NCBI GenBank assembly: GCA_019636335.1
Contig: JAHBXR010000009.1
Coordinates: 124,001 to 188,000 of the forward strand
Source of the DNA: Pirellulales bacterium
GTDB taxonomy: Bacteria; Planctomycetota; Planctomycetia; Pirellulales; JAEUIK01
Length of the DNA stretch: 64,000 nt
Reading direction: 5' to 3'
The position numbers were made by a program, and so were the translations under genes. The notes beneath the pieces were generated by a model that did not search any database, had not been told where the DNA came from, and saw nothing but the letters and a program-made list of their open reading frames with translations. Below are positions 54,390 to 63,594 of the stretch, piece by piece (position 1 is the first letter of the stretch; the number at the start of each line of letters is the position of its first letter).

Positions 54390-56459
54390 CTACGCCCGCA
54401 GCTCGGCTCCGCACGCCTGGCGGCAGGCGGCGACGATCTGGTCGCGCAGCGTGTCGGCCGCTTCGCCCGTCATCGTGGCGGAGGGATCGCGGAAGGTGGT
54501 GGCCAGCACGAAGCTCTTCTTGCCCGGGCCGAGGCGCTCGGCATGGCGATAGACGGGGGGCTTCCATTCGAGCGATTCGAGCAGATCGCCCGCCGCCCGG
54601 CGCACCGCCTGTTCGATCTGCTCCCAACGCACACTTTCGTCCACGACGAGATTCAGATCGCGCGAGATGGCCGGGTAAGTAACCGGCGGCGTGTACTGCG
54701 GCACCAGACGTGCCACCGACAAGAGCGCCGAGAGACGCACCTCCGCCACCGCCGTCGGTCCGCGCAGATCGAACCGCTTGAGCCCTTCGGCCGAGACGCA
54801 CCCGACGATTGCCCAGGGGGCCGACGTATCGCCGGCCAAAACCAATTCGCAACTGCTGCCGCGATCGAACAGACCGTGCGGATCCCGTGACACGGGGCGC
54901 ACTTCGAGACGAGCCTGGGCGTGGAGCGCTGCCACCAGCGCTTCGACGGTCCCTTTCACACGGAGGAAGGAGCGATTCTCCTTCTCTTCTTCGGCCGTGG
55001 CATCACCGGCGCTGGTCAGGGTGAGCATCAGCTCTTCGCGCGGCAGCCCCGTCGCCTGCGGCAGATAAACCTTGGCGATCTCGAACAGCTCAATCACGGG
55101 ATTGGCCAGCGCCTCGTTCGTGCGCCGCGCGCCGAGCAGGCTCGGGATCAAACTGCGGCGCAGGATGTCGGCACGGCGCAGCACGGGCACGTGTGCTTCG
55201 AGTGGCGCCTGATCGGTCCAGGGGCTGAACGCCTCAGACCACTCGGCGTCGACCGTGCTGAGGGTCATGGCCTCGTCGAAGCCGGTGGCGGTCATCACCT
55301 GCCGCACGCGAGAGAGCACACGATCCGCATCGGTCCGGGCCGAGGCGGCCATCGGCACCTGGGCGTCTTCGGAGATCTCCTCGTAACCGTGGATGCGGGC
55401 TACTTCCTCGACGAGATCGATCTCGCGCGAGAGGTCGGCCCGCCACGTGGGAGGAATCACCTCGACGTCGCGCTCGCTGGCGCGCACCTGTCGATTGCCG
55501 AGCGCCTCGAGAATGCGCAGCACCTCGGCGCGCTCGATATCGATGCCCAGGATGCGCTGGAGCTGCGAGAAGCGCAGCAGGATCGGAGTTCGCGGCGCGA
55601 CGGGCGTGCCGACGTCGATCACCCCCGCGGCCAGGTCACCCCCCCCCATCTCGATAATCAGCTCGCAACAGCGGCGGCTGGCCCAATCGACGCGCGCGGG
55701 ATCGAGCGCCCGTTCGAAGCGGTAGCTCGAGTCGCTGTGCAGGTTCAATTTGCGGGCCGTGTTGCGAACGGAGACCGCATCGAAACGGGCCGCCTCGATC
55801 AACAGGTTCTTCGTCGATGCGCCCACCTCGCTGCTGGCTCCCCCCATAATGCCGCCGATCGCCACGGGCTTTTCCGCGTCGCAGATGGCGCACATGCCGA
55901 GGGCCAGCTCGTAGGTCTTGTGGTCGATCGCCTCGAGCTTCTCGCCCGGCTTCGGCTCGCGCACGACGATCCGCTCGCCACTCAGACGGTCGAAGTCGAA
56001 GGCGTGCAGCGGCTGACCGCACTCGAAGAGGACGTAGTTCGTCGCGTCGACCACGTTGTTGATCGAGGCCACCCCCAGCGTGGCCAGCCGACGCTTCATC
56101 CAGGTGGGGCTGGCCCCCACGCGCACGTTGCGCAGCACGCGGGCAGTGTACTGCCGGCACAACTCGGGGCATTCGATCTTCACGCTCGTGAGCGACTCGA
56201 CGGGGGTCTTGCCTGCGCGCGGATGGGCCGGCGACTCGCCCAGCTCCTTGCGGAAGAGGACCGCCACTTCGCGAGCGATGCCCAGGTGCCCGAGACAGTC
56301 GGCGCGGTTGCTCGTCACCTCGAGATCGATCGCCAGATCGCCGTCGACCTCGTGCGTTTCCTCGTGGTTGAGGCCCGCGAACATGAGCCGACGCTCGAGC
56401 TCCTCGACCGGCATGTCGAGCGGCACGTACTGTTTCAGCCAGTCCCAGGAAACGATCAT
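54390..56459 (-). CDS. pheT: Phenylalanyl-tRNA synthetase beta subunit, short form
   Basis: This is the beta subunit of the alpha2-beta2 enzyme. It has 689 residues, about 100 fewer than E. coli PheT. The start MIVSWDWLKQYVPLDMPVEE goes almost directly to DLEVTSNRADCLGHLGIARE, so the N-terminal EMAP/OB tRNA-binding insert is missing. The B3/4 editing domain (NVVDATNYVLFECGQPLHAF, GGIMGGASSEV), B5 (TPILLRFSQLQRILGID), the catalytic-like core and a C-terminal FDX-ACB domain (PAISRDLNLVVDE) are present. ATG 56459 was chosen because the conserved start lies there. It is last in the rpmI-rplT-pheS-pheT run. Confidence 0.95.
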   Translation of the reverse strand: MIVSWDWLKQYVPLDMPVEELERRLMFAGLNHEETHEVDGDLAIDLEVTSNRADCLGHLGIAREVAVLFRKELGESPAHPRAGKTPVESLTSVKIECPELCRQYTARVLRNVRVGASPTWMKRRLATLGVASINNVVDATNYVLFECGQPLHAFDFDRLSGERIVVREPKPGEKLEAIDHKTYELALGMCAICDAEKPVAIGGIMGGASSEVGASTKNLLIEAARFDAVSVRNTARKLNLHSDSSYRFERALDPARVDWASRRCCELIIEMGGGDLAAGVIDVGTPVAPRTPILLRFSQLQRILGIDIERAEVLRILEALGNRQVRASERDVEVIPPTWRADLSREIDLVEEVARIHGYEEISEDAQVPMAASARTDADRVLSRVRQVMTATGFDEAMTLSTVDAEWSEAFSPWTDQAPLEAHVPVLRRADILRRSLIPSLLGARRTNEALANPVIELFEIAKVYLPQATGLPREELMLTLTSAGDATAEEEKENRSFLRVKGTVEALVAALHAQARLEVRPVSRDPHGLFDRGSSCELVLAGDTSAPWAIVGCVSAEGLKRFDLRGPTAVAEVRLSALLSVARLVPQYTPPVTYPAISRDLNLVVDESVRWEQIEQAVRRAAGDLLESLEWKPPVYRHAERLGPGKKSFVLATTFRDPSATMTGEAADTLRDQIVAACRQACGAELRA

Positions 56460-56478
56460 GGCGGTGAGGTGGCCCTGT

Positions 56479-56503
56479 TGGCACAGGCCGGCGGCCTGTG
56501 CCA
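56479..56503. repeat. Palindromic repeat, GGCACAGGC type (copy 4, best)
   Basis: Perfect 12-bp arms TGGCACAGGCCG/CGGCCTGTGCCA surround one G. It lies in the pheS-pheT gap, 20 bp before the pheT start. A half copy, GACAGCCTGCGCCAC, lies in the same gap at 56564-56578. Confidence 0.8.
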
Positions 56504-56586
56504 CATTTGAAAATCAAAACCGATAAAACAACGCAGGGGTTATGTTCGCTACGGACTACGGTTGACAGCCTGCGCCACTGGGATGA

Positions 56587-57678
56587 TTAGAACTGATGCA
56601 AGAAACGGACGTCGTTCTTGTAGAACTCGCGGATGTCGGTGATGCCGTGGCGGCGCATACAGACGCGTTCGACGCCGAGCCCGAAGGCGAAGCCAGAGAC
56701 CTCTTCGGGATCGTAGCCGACGGCGGCGAGCACGTGCGGATCGACCATGCCGGCGCCTCCCATCTCGATCCAGCGGTCGTGCCACTGCATGTCGACTTCG
56801 ACGCTCGGTTCCGTAAAGGGGAAGAACGAGGGGCGGAAGCGAATGTGGACGTCGCCGCCGAAGTAGCTCTTGGCGAACAGGCGCAGCACGCTCTTCAGAT
56901 CGGCCATCGTCACGTGGCGATCGACCAGCAGCCCTTCGATCTGATGGAACATCGGGTAGTGTGTCGCGTCGGCCGTGTCGGGCCGATAGACGCGCCCCAG
57001 CGAGATGATACGCACCGGCGGCTTCGTGTTTTCCATGACGCGGATCTGCACCGTGCTCGTCTGGCTGCGCAGCAGCATCGGCGGGTCACCAGTTGGCTTT
57101 GCGACCTCGTCCACACGGACCGGTTCGTCGGATGACATTCCTGTCATCGCGCTTTTCACGACACTTTCCGCAGTCGCTAAATAAAAGTTTTCCAGCGGAT
57201 CGCGGGCCGGGTGGGAGGCGGGAATATTGAGCGCCTCGAAGTTGTGCCACTCGTCTTCGATCTCGGGTCCCTCGGCCACGCTGAAGCCGAGGCGGCCCAT
57301 GATGTCTTTCAGCTCTTCGATCGTCTGCGTGATGGGATGCAGATGACCGATACGCGGTCGCGTGCCGGGCAGCGTCGTATCTTCGAGTGATTGGGGCGGC
57401 CTGGCGGCACCGGCAGATCCACCTGGGGCGGACTTAGCCGTCTCGAATGCCGCTTCAATGGCCTGCTTCGCCTCGTTGAAGCGTTTGCCGGCAGCCGGCT
57501 TGTCGGCGGGGGGAATGCCACCGAGTCCCTTCTGGGCCGACTTGAGTCGTCCGGCTTTCGCGCCCAGGAACTCGATGCGTGCCGCTTCGAGGGCCTCGGG
57601 GGTCGCGGCCGAGGCGAACGTCGCGCGCGCGGCGGCCTCGAGCGCGTCGAGCTCGGCGATGAATTCGGCAAGGCCCAC
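56587..57678 (-). CDS. pheS: Phenylalanyl-tRNA synthetase alpha subunit
   Basis: This catalytic subunit charges tRNA-Phe. It has 363 residues. The N-terminal coiled coil covers about residues 1-85. Class II motifs follow: [60 protein letters not shown] (motif 2) and [17 protein letters not shown] (motif 3). After ENFYLAT an extra 30-residue stretch ([21 protein letters not shown]) is inserted before [12 protein letters not shown], absent from most PheS. A hairpin separates it from rplT; pheT follows after 127 bp. Confidence 0.97.
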   Translation of the reverse strand: MGLAEFIAELDALEAAARATFASAATPEALEAARIEFLGAKAGRLKSAQKGLGGIPPADKPAAGKRFNEAKQAIEAAFETAKSAPGGSAGAARPPQSLEDTTLPGTRPRIGHLHPITQTIEELKDIMGRLGFSVAEGPEIEDEWHNFEALNIPASHPARDPLENFYLATAESVVKSAMTGMSSDEPVRVDEVAKPTGDPPMLLRSQTSTVQIRVMENTKPPVRIISLGRVYRPDTADATHYPMFHQIEGLLVDRHVTMADLKSVLRLFAKSYFGGDVHIRFRPSFFPFTEPSVEVDMQWHDRWIEMGGAGMVDPHVLAAVGYDPEEVSGFAFGLGVERVCMRRHGITDIREFYKNDVRFLHQF

Positions 57679-57855
57679 GGTCGATCACCTCCGACCAGTT
57701 CAGACACACGCCCTTGGCGTGGCGTTCGGACGAGCGGCTGATAACTCCGGCGCTATCAGTCAGGCTAGACTCGGCCAAATTGTAGCAACCTTGAGCGCGG
57801 CGACGATAACAACTCGGTTGTTGTTAGATTGGCGGATCGTTCGCCACCAACGAAA

Positions 57856-57885
57856 CAGGAGAGGCGAATCGTACCGCCTCTCCTG
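57856..57885 (-). terminator. Perfect 11-bp hairpin between rplT and pheS (possible attenuator)
   Basis: CAGGAGAGGCG pairs with CGCCTCTCCTG around eight bases. On the minus strand it is followed by TTTCGTTGG, a weak T-rich tail. It lies 31 bp after the rplT stop and could attenuate transcription into pheST. Confidence 0.65.
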
Positions 57886-57915
57886 AAACGTTTTGATCGC
57901 GCCTTGGCCCGAGGA

Positions 57916-58275
57916 CTACTTGTTGGGCAGGGCCTGCTTGGCTTCCTCGACCACCAGATCGAAGGCGGCCGGATCGTTCACGGCCATATCGGCCAGGATC
58001 TTGCGGTCCAGGCCGATCTGCGAGAGGGTGAGGCCGTGGATGAAGTCGCTGTACTTCATGCCACGCTCGCGGACCGCCGCGTTGATGCGGATGATCCAGA
58101 GTTGGCGGAAGTTGCGCTTCTTCGTGCGGCGGTCGCGGGTGGCGAAGGCGCCGCTCCGGGCGAGCGTTTCCTTGACGGTCCGCAACAGCGTGCCACGTCC
58201 GCCGACAAACCCCTTGGCCTTTTTGAACAGGCGACGCTTGGCCTTCGCTCGCGCCGCGCCTTTGGTCGTTCTCAT
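57916..58275 (-). CDS. rplT: 50S ribosomal protein L20
   Basis: This 119-residue primary 23S rRNA-binding protein is needed early in 50S assembly. The basic N-terminal half ([37 protein letters not shown]) and the globular C-terminal half ([15 protein letters not shown]) are standard. It lies 219 bp downstream of rpmI. In many bacteria L20 represses its own operon by binding the leader; the long rpmI-rplT gap might serve this, but no fold was resolved. Confidence 0.97.
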   Translation of the reverse strand: MRTTKGAARAKAKRRLFKKAKGFVGGRGTLLRTVKETLARSGAFATRDRRTKKRNFRQLWIIRINAAVRERGMKYSDFIHGLTLSQIGLDRKILADMAVNDPAAFDLVVEEAKQALPNK

Positions 58276-58494
58276 CGTTCTCTCCCGCGGGAATCGAGGC
58301 CCGCCCCGGTCGTTCGGAGCGCGTTGGACAGCCCGTCCCGTGCTTGGACGCCGCGAATTCGGGCGTCGGTCGTTGCCACCCTAGGGCGGACAACGTGTGG
58401 CCCTGCTGGCCGGACACCGACGGCGTGAGCCGTTGATCGCAGCAGTGGCGTTCGAGCCGGCAAACAAATATCGCCGGCTCGCCATCAGATAACT

Positions 58495-58698
58495 CTAGTA
58501 GCTCCCGCCGGCCAAGGCGCGTAGGACGCGTTTGGCCTCGACCTCGCACAGGCAGCGCGTGCCACGCAGCTTGCGTTTCTGAGAGTGCTTCATCCAGGCC
58601 AGGCGGTGACTGGTGCCGGCGCCGCGGTGCTTCACCTTACCGGTGGCCGTCACGCGGAAACGCTTTTTTGAACTCTTGTGCGTCTTGAGCTTGGGCAT
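58495..58698 (-). CDS. rpmI: 50S ribosomal protein L35
   Basis: This 67-residue basic ribosomal protein starts MPKLKTHKSSKKRFRVTATG, with KHRGAGTSHRLAWMKHSQKRK in the middle. infC, the usual gene just upstream, is absent: a promoter-like TATAAT is found instead. Confidence 0.97.
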   Translation of the reverse strand: MPKLKTHKSSKKRFRVTATGKVKHRGAGTSHRLAWMKHSQKRKLRGTRCLCEVEAKRVLRALAGGSY

Positions 58699-58793
58699 CG
58701 TTCACCAAATTCCTGTCGCGGGCGGCAGCCCCGCGGACGTAGCACGACCAGAAGGAGGCCCCGGCGGCCAACCGCCAGTAGCGAGAACCCGTC

Positions 58794-58799
58794 ATTATA
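58794..58799 (-). promoter_or_regulatory. Promoter -10 (TATAAT) of rpmI-rplT-pheST
   Basis: A perfect TATAAT on the minus strand stands about 95 bp before the rpmI ATG, giving a leader of about 90 nt. The -35 is poor (TTCGCG at 16 bp). The leader is long enough to hold L20 or other autoregulatory structure. Confidence 0.55.
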
Positions 58800-58975
58800 C
58801 GCATCCCCGGAACCGCGCGAAGGGGGACTTTTCGGGGGAGCATGGCATCATGGCATGGAGACTGCCATCCTGTGATCGACCGGAAATCCACGCGAGAAGC
58901 CGATTTTCCGTGGCATTTCCGCTTGCTGTACCCTCGTGCGCGGGCACGATAGTATAGTTATTATGGGGATCAAAA

Positions 58976-59224
58976 ATGACTGAACTCACGCCAGAACTGC
59001 GACAGGCTATCGCGGCTGCGTCCGGACCGGTCGAACTGGTCGATCCGCTCAGCCAAGAGCACTATTTCGTCGTGAGCGAGGCCATCTATCGGCGTTTAAT
59101 CGCCACGCTTGAATTGGGTGAACCCTCAGATGAGGAACGGAAGGCCCAGTTGCAGGCCTTCGGCCGTGCCGCAGGCTGGGAAGACCCCGAGTCAGCCATC
59201 TTCGACGATCTCAAACCGCAATGA
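58976..59224 (+). CDS. Antitoxin of MazF/PemK-type module
   Basis: This 82-residue protein lies directly before a MazF-like toxin and overlaps it by four bases (ATGA), the typical arrangement. The middle, VELVDPLSQEHYFVVSEAIY, looks like the Phd-like strand-helix used by several antitoxins. The C-terminal acidic part (WEDPESAIFDDLKPQ) would bind the basic toxin. GGGGAT lies eight bases before the ATG, and a TATAGT -10-like hexamer lies at 58953-58958. The family is not named here. Confidence 0.75.
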   Translation: MTELTPELRQAIAAASGPVELVDPLSQEHYFVVSEAIYRRLIATLELGEPSDEERKAQLQAFGRAAGWEDPESAIFDDLKPQ

Positions 59225-59553
59225 AACGCGGCGAGATCATCATCGTCGAGTACCCTTTTACCGATTTGTCGGGCAGCAAACGCCGCCCCGCATTCGTCGT
59301 GCAGTCCGATACCATCAAATCGCCCGACATTGTCATTGCGGCGATTTCCGCCAGCGCACCATTGATACCCACACGCGTGCTTATCGAACCGGCTCGAGAG
59401 CCAGCTTCGCGTCTCACGGCCGTTTGCGTGGTGCGCTGCGAGAATCTATCAACCATTCAGCCGACCCTTGTTCTGGGCGCAATCGGCAATCTGTCGAAAA
59501 CCGCGATGCGCGAGGTCGACAAGTGTCTAAAACTGGCGTTGGGTCTGACGTAG
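59221..59553 (+). CDS. MazF/PemK-family toxin (endoribonuclease)
   Basis: This 110-residue protein starts MKRGEIIIVEYPFTDLSGSK followed by RRPAFVV, the strand pair that carries the catalytic Arg region in PemK/MazF. The later VCVVRCENLSTI and the helix KTAMREVDKCLKLAL complete the small SH3-like fold. It is expected to cut mRNA when free of its antitoxin. Start and overlap with the antitoxin gene suggest translational coupling. Confidence 0.9.
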   Translation: MKRGEIIIVEYPFTDLSGSKRRPAFVVQSDTIKSPDIVIAAISASAPLIPTRVLIEPAREPASRLTAVCVVRCENLSTIQPTLVLGAIGNLSKTAMREVDKCLKLALGLT

Positions 59554-59564
59554 GCTGCCCCCTG

Positions 59565-59795
59565 CTAAGGGTCATAGTCTGCCCAGGACCTGTCGTTCAA
59601 CCAATCCTGCGAAGGTTCTGTCGCGAGTGCATCGAGCTCTTCCAGGGACGGCAACACGGGACTCGCTTTTTGCACGGCGTAGAGTGGCAATCGCTTCCAC
59701 TCTGCTCCATCGATCATCAGGCGGACCAGATAGTCACCGGGATTGGATGCACCGCAAGTTATCCTAGGCTGCGCAAAACCTGTGGGCAAAATCAA
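59565..59795 (-). CDS. Small protein or gene remnant (76 aa)
   Basis: The frame begins with TTG and has no ribosome site, but the product looks protein-like: ASNPGDYLVRLMIDGAEWKR resembles the end of a beta-sandwich domain, and LEELDALATEPSQDWLNDRS is a sensible acidic tail. It may be the 3' remnant of a larger lost gene or a short gene read from the prpC message 23 bp upstream. Not recognised further. Confidence 0.35.
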   Translation of the reverse strand: MILPTGFAQPRITCGASNPGDYLVRLMIDGAEWKRLPLYAVQKASPVLPSLEELDALATEPSQDWLNDRSWADYDP

Positions 59796-59818
59796 GCCGT
59801 ACCTGCCCGATCGGCGAT

Positions 59819-60937
59819 CTACCGCTCGGCAATCGGCACGTATTTGGCCCCCAGGGCCCCCGTGTAGCGGGCCCGTGGCCGGATCAGGCGGTTGTTGTCC
59901 AACTGCTCGATGACGTGGGCGCTCCAGCCGGCCACGCGGCTCACCACGAACAGCGGCGTGTAGAGGTCGATCGGCAGGCCCATGTAGTAGTAGAGCCGGG
60001 CGCTGGGCCAGTCGAGGTTCGGCGGCAGCTTTTTCTCCGTGCGGACGATCGATTCGATCACGTCGGCCATCTGTTCCATGTCTTCGTGGCCGGTTTCCTT
60101 GGCCAGCGCGGCGCAGAGGGGCTTGAGATAGGCCGCGCGCGGGTCGCCATCCTTATAGACGCGGTGGCCGAAGCCCATGATGCGCTGCTTCTTGGCCAGC
60201 GCGTCGCGGACCCACTTCTCGGCGTTGGCTGCGGTGCCGACTTCCTGCAGAACTTCCATCACGCGTTCGTTGGCCCCGCCGTGCAGCGGACCCTTGAGCG
60301 CGCCGATCGCTCCGGCCACGGCCGAGTGCAGGTCGGCCAGCGTCGAGCAGATCACGCGGGCGGCGAAGGTCGACGCGTTGTACTCGTGCTCGGCGTAGAG
60401 AATCAGCGAGACGTCCATCGCCTTGGTCGAGCGCTCGCTGGGGGTCTCGCCCGAGAGCATCCAGACGAGATTGGCCGCCAGGCTATACTTGGCGTCGGGC
60501 GCGACGGCCTCCTTCCCTTCGAGAAAGCGGAAGCGGGCCGCCAGCACCACCGGCAACTGCGCCAGCAAACGCTCCGCCTTGCGCAGGTTGGCGTCATGGT
60601 CCATCTTTTGGGCTTCGGGATCCCAGTGCGCCAGGGCGCTCGCCCCGGTGCGCAGCACGTCCATCGTCGGCACGCCGCGGGGAATCTGGCGGACGAAGTC
60701 GAGGATCTCGGGCGCGACGCCCGCCTGCGAGCGGACGCGCTCTTGGAAGGACGCCAGTTCCGGGGCCTTGGGCAGGTGGCCGTGGAGCAGCAGGAAGGCC
60801 GTCTCCTCGAAGTTCGACTTGTCGGCCAATTCTTCGATCGAGTAGCCGCGATACTGCAGGCCGCCGACGATCGTGCTGACGGCGGTCTCGCCGGCGATGA
60901 CCCCTTCGAGGCCCGGGCTGTAAATCTCTTCGCTCAT
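59819..60937 (-). CDS. prpC: 2-methylcitrate synthase / citrate synthase
   Basis: This 372-residue protein condenses an acyl-CoA with oxaloacetate. LKGPLHGGANERVMEVL carries the first catalytic His, IMGFGHRVYKDGDPR the second, and the region ending YYYMGLPIDLYTPLF the Asp/Arg part. The length and the four-base overlap with a methylisocitrate-lyase-like gene favour the propionate enzyme PrpC, although dual use as citrate synthase is common and no other citrate synthase is in the window. prpD is not nearby. Confidence 0.9.
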   Translation of the reverse strand: MSEEIYSPGLEGVIAGETAVSTIVGGLQYRGYSIEELADKSNFEETAFLLLHGHLPKAPELASFQERVRSQAGVAPEILDFVRQIPRGVPTMDVLRTGASALAHWDPEAQKMDHDANLRKAERLLAQLPVVLAARFRFLEGKEAVAPDAKYSLAANLVWMLSGETPSERSTKAMDVSLILYAEHEYNASTFAARVICSTLADLHSAVAGAIGALKGPLHGGANERVMEVLQEVGTAANAEKWVRDALAKKQRIMGFGHRVYKDGDPRAAYLKPLCAALAKETGHEDMEQMADVIESIVRTEKKLPPNLDWPSARLYYYMGLPIDLYTPLFVVSRVAGWSAHVIEQLDNNRLIRPRARYTGALGAKYVPIAER

Positions 60938-61812
60938 GGCGTCTTCTCTCCACGGAAATGAGCGCGGTCGCGCTCTTCGTAATCGGTGTAGCGAATCAGG
61001 TCGTAAAGTTCCTGCCGGGTTTGCATCCGCCCGACGAGCGAGCGTTGCGTCCCTTCACTCTTCAGCGTGCCGAGCGCCTCTTCGACCGATTTCATGGCCA
61101 CGCGCAGCAGCGTCACTGGGTAGAGGACGCCGGCATAGCCGAGTTGCCGCAGCTCTTCGAGCGTGAGCAGCTCGCTCTTGCCGAATTCGGTCATGTTGGC
61201 AATCAACGGGGCCTCGACCGCGCGGGCGAAGCGCTCGAACTCGTCGCGATCGGCCAGCGCCTCGGGAAAGATCCAGTCGGCGCCGGCATCGAGATAGCGC
61301 TTGGCGCGCTCGACGGCGGCATCGAAACCGAGCACGCCCCGGGCGTCGGTGCGGCCGAGGATGACGAGGTCGGGATCGCGCCGCGCGGCGGCGGCGGCGC
61401 GGAGCTTGGCGCACATTTCCTCGCGCTCGACGAGGGCCTTGCCCGAGAGGTGGCCGCAACGCTTCGGCAAGCGTTGATCTTCGAGCTGCAACGCTGCGGC
61501 GCCAGCCGCTTCGAGCTCAATGACCGTGCGTTCGACGTTGACGGCCTCGCCGAAGCCGGTGTCAGCGTCGACAACCAGTGGGATCCGCGCCTGCCGCGTG
61601 AAGAGCGTCACTTGCGCGGTGAGTTCATTGAGGGTGAAGAGCCCGATGTCGGGAATGGCCATCACGCCGGCTGAAAAGGCCGCGCCCGAGAGGTACGCGG
61701 CCGGAAAGCCCAACTCTTCGATCATGCGTCCGACGAGCGCGTTGAAGGCGCCGGGGATCGGAATCGTTCCGCCGACGATCGCCTGGCGCAGTCGTTTTCC
61801 GGGTGAGTCCAT
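60934..61812 (-). CDS. prpB: Methylisocitrate lyase family protein
   Basis: This 292-residue isocitrate-lyase-superfamily enzyme would split 2-methylisocitrate into pyruvate and succinate. PLVVDADTGFGEAVNV holds the metal-binding Asp residues, and QRLPKRCGHLSGK is the catalytic-Cys loop. Later DLVILGRTDARGVLG and IANMTEFGKS are typical. ATG 61812 starts directly before KRLRQAIVGG; the frame opens at 61959 with an unlikely Pro/Ser-rich stretch. Its stop overlaps the prpC start by four bases. Confidence 0.9.
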   Translation of the reverse strand: MDSPGKRLRQAIVGGTIPIPGAFNALVGRMIEELGFPAAYLSGAAFSAGVMAIPDIGLFTLNELTAQVTLFTRQARIPLVVDADTGFGEAVNVERTVIELEAAGAAALQLEDQRLPKRCGHLSGKALVEREEMCAKLRAAAAARRDPDLVILGRTDARGVLGFDAAVERAKRYLDAGADWIFPEALADRDEFERFARAVEAPLIANMTEFGKSELLTLEELRQLGYAGVLYPVTLLRVAMKSVEEALGTLKSEGTQRSLVGRMQTRQELYDLIRYTDYEERDRAHFRGEKTP

Positions 61813-62295
61813 GTTTCCACGCACCCGATGGGGCGCGCACTCTTCAACAGAATGGGACAGACCCCTGCAAGGTCGAGAGGTGGGAAGGCACTGCGGGGGG
61901 AAGCCCAGAATATAGGTGCCCGACGAGGCCGCTGGCAAGAGTCGAAGAGGGGGTGGCATCGGAGTCGCGAGGTGTGGCCGATCTCCGAGTTACCGGGGGG
62001 ATGGCGATTGTTAGCCGTGCCGTTGATTGACAATCTGGGGGGCTGTTCGTAGCCTACGAGTGCTCTTGGACGGCACAAGGTACCGAACGGGCCGAATGGC
62101 AGATCACGTCACCAGCGGCGATATTCTGTGCTGCCGGATCGCAGCACGCCGCGGCCAGCATCGGTGTCTTGCGCTTGCCGCATGGTTCCGTCTTGTCCGA
62201 CATACGTTCAGCGCCAAAGGCAGTCGCATGAATTCTGCGCTGCATCGTTCGTTTCGCGGCGCGATTCTCTCGCAGTGTGGAGCATCGTGCGCATC
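61813..62295. other. Divergent gap between prpB and the second RND adaptor
   Basis: About 480 bp that should hold promoters for both directions. I found no clear hexamer pair, hairpin or gene. Confidence 0.4.
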
Positions 62296-63594
62296 ATGAA
62301 GGCATTTTCTCGCGGGCTCGCCCGTCGCGCTAGCCGATGGCAAGCGGCGGGGTTGGCCCTGGCGTTGATCGTGTGGAGTGGCTGTTCGTCGGGCGACAAA
62401 GACCGAGTTGTACCCGTCCGCCCGGTCCGGACCGTGGTGGTGACGCCGGGGGGGGACACCCGCACGCGGCTTTTCCCCGGCAAGGCCGAAGCGGCCCAGC
62501 GCGTGGAACTGGGGTTTCAAGTTCCCGGCGTGCTCATCGAGCTGCCCGTTCGCGAAGGCCAGGCGGTGAAGAAGGGAGATGTCATCGGCCGCTTGCGCCC
62601 CGATGAATTCCAGGCTCGTCTGACCGCCTTGCAAGGCGAACTCGATCGGGCGCGGGCGGCGTTGCGCGCCCTGCAAACCGGCGAACGTACCGAGCAGCGG
62701 CTGCGGCTCGAATCGCAGGTCCGCGCGGCCGAGGCACAACTCGTCAATGCCCGGGCGCAGTTCGATCGTTCGTCGCGGCTGGTCGAATCGCGCACGATCT
62801 CGCGCGAGGTGTTCGACCGCGATAAGGCCGCTTATCGCGTGGCGCAGGAAGAACACAACGCGGCCGTGCAAATGCTCGAAATGGGCATGATCGCACGCGA
62901 AGAGGACATCGAGGCGCAGGAGGCCGCCATTCGGGGGCTCGAGGGCCGCGTGGTGGAGGCGAATCTCCAACTGGAAGATGCCACGCTCCGCGCCCCCTAC
63001 GACGGGGTCATCGCGCAGCGGTTTGTCGAGGTGAACCAAAACGTCACCGCCGGACAGCCGATCGTCAAGTTTCAGGACGTCGACGAGATCGAGGTGGTGG
63101 TCGACGTGCCCGAGTCGATCATGGCCGCCGATCTGAGCCGGGCCGATATCGTCTCGATCCTGGTCGAATTCAGTGGGGCGCCGGGCTTGCAGTTTCCGGC
63201 GCACATCGAGGAGATCGCCCAGCGGGCCGATCCCGTCACGCAAACGTTCCAAGTCCGCGTCGCGCTACAGGCTACCGAAGGAGTGAATGTGCTGCCAGGC
63301 ATGACCTCGACGGTCAACTTCACCTATCGCCGGGCGCGAGTGCTGCAAAACCATCTCGAGGCCCCCATCACCGCCCTGGCCAAGAATGCCGAGGGACAGC
63401 AAGGCGTGTGGCTCGTGGGCGAGGACGAGGTCGTCGCGTGGCGCCCCGTGAAGCTCGGCGCCGCCAGCGGGAGTCTGATCGAAATCGTCGAAGGGCTTTC
63501 GCCGGGGGACCGCATTGCCGTCGCGGGCGTAAACTTTCTCCGCGAGGGAATGAAGGTGCGCGAGCTGGGTGACGCACTCGGGGGGCAGCTATGA
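62296..63594 (+). CDS. RND efflux periplasmic adaptor (lipoprotein), second system
   Basis: This 432-residue membrane-fusion protein has a lipobox (ALIVWSGC, Cys about residue 29). The lipoyl half motif is VELGFQVPGVLIELPVREGQ. The helical hairpin is long (about residues 95-195, with RTEQRLRLESQVRAAEAQLV), and LRAPYDGVIAQRFVEVNQNV continues the lipoyl domain. The start follows an unlikely 56-residue upstream extension in the same frame. It ends in ATGA, overlapping the pump start. It differs clearly from the adaptor at 30886, so the two systems are not recent copies. Confidence 0.93.
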   Translation: MKAFSRGLARRASRWQAAGLALALIVWSGCSSGDKDRVVPVRPVRTVVVTPGGDTRTRLFPGKAEAAQRVELGFQVPGVLIELPVREGQAVKKGDVIGRLRPDEFQARLTALQGELDRARAALRALQTGERTEQRLRLESQVRAAEAQLVNARAQFDRSSRLVESRTISREVFDRDKAAYRVAQEEHNAAVQMLEMGMIAREEDIEAQEAAIRGLEGRVVEANLQLEDATLRAPYDGVIAQRFVEVNQNVTAGQPIVKFQDVDEIEVVVDVPESIMAADLSRADIVSILVEFSGAPGLQFPAHIEEIAQRADPVTQTFQVRVALQATEGVNVLPGMTSTVNFTYRRARVLQNHLEAPITALAKNAEGQQGVWLVGEDEVVAWRPVKLGAASGSLIEIVEGLSPGDRIAVAGVNFLREGMKVRELGDALGGQL

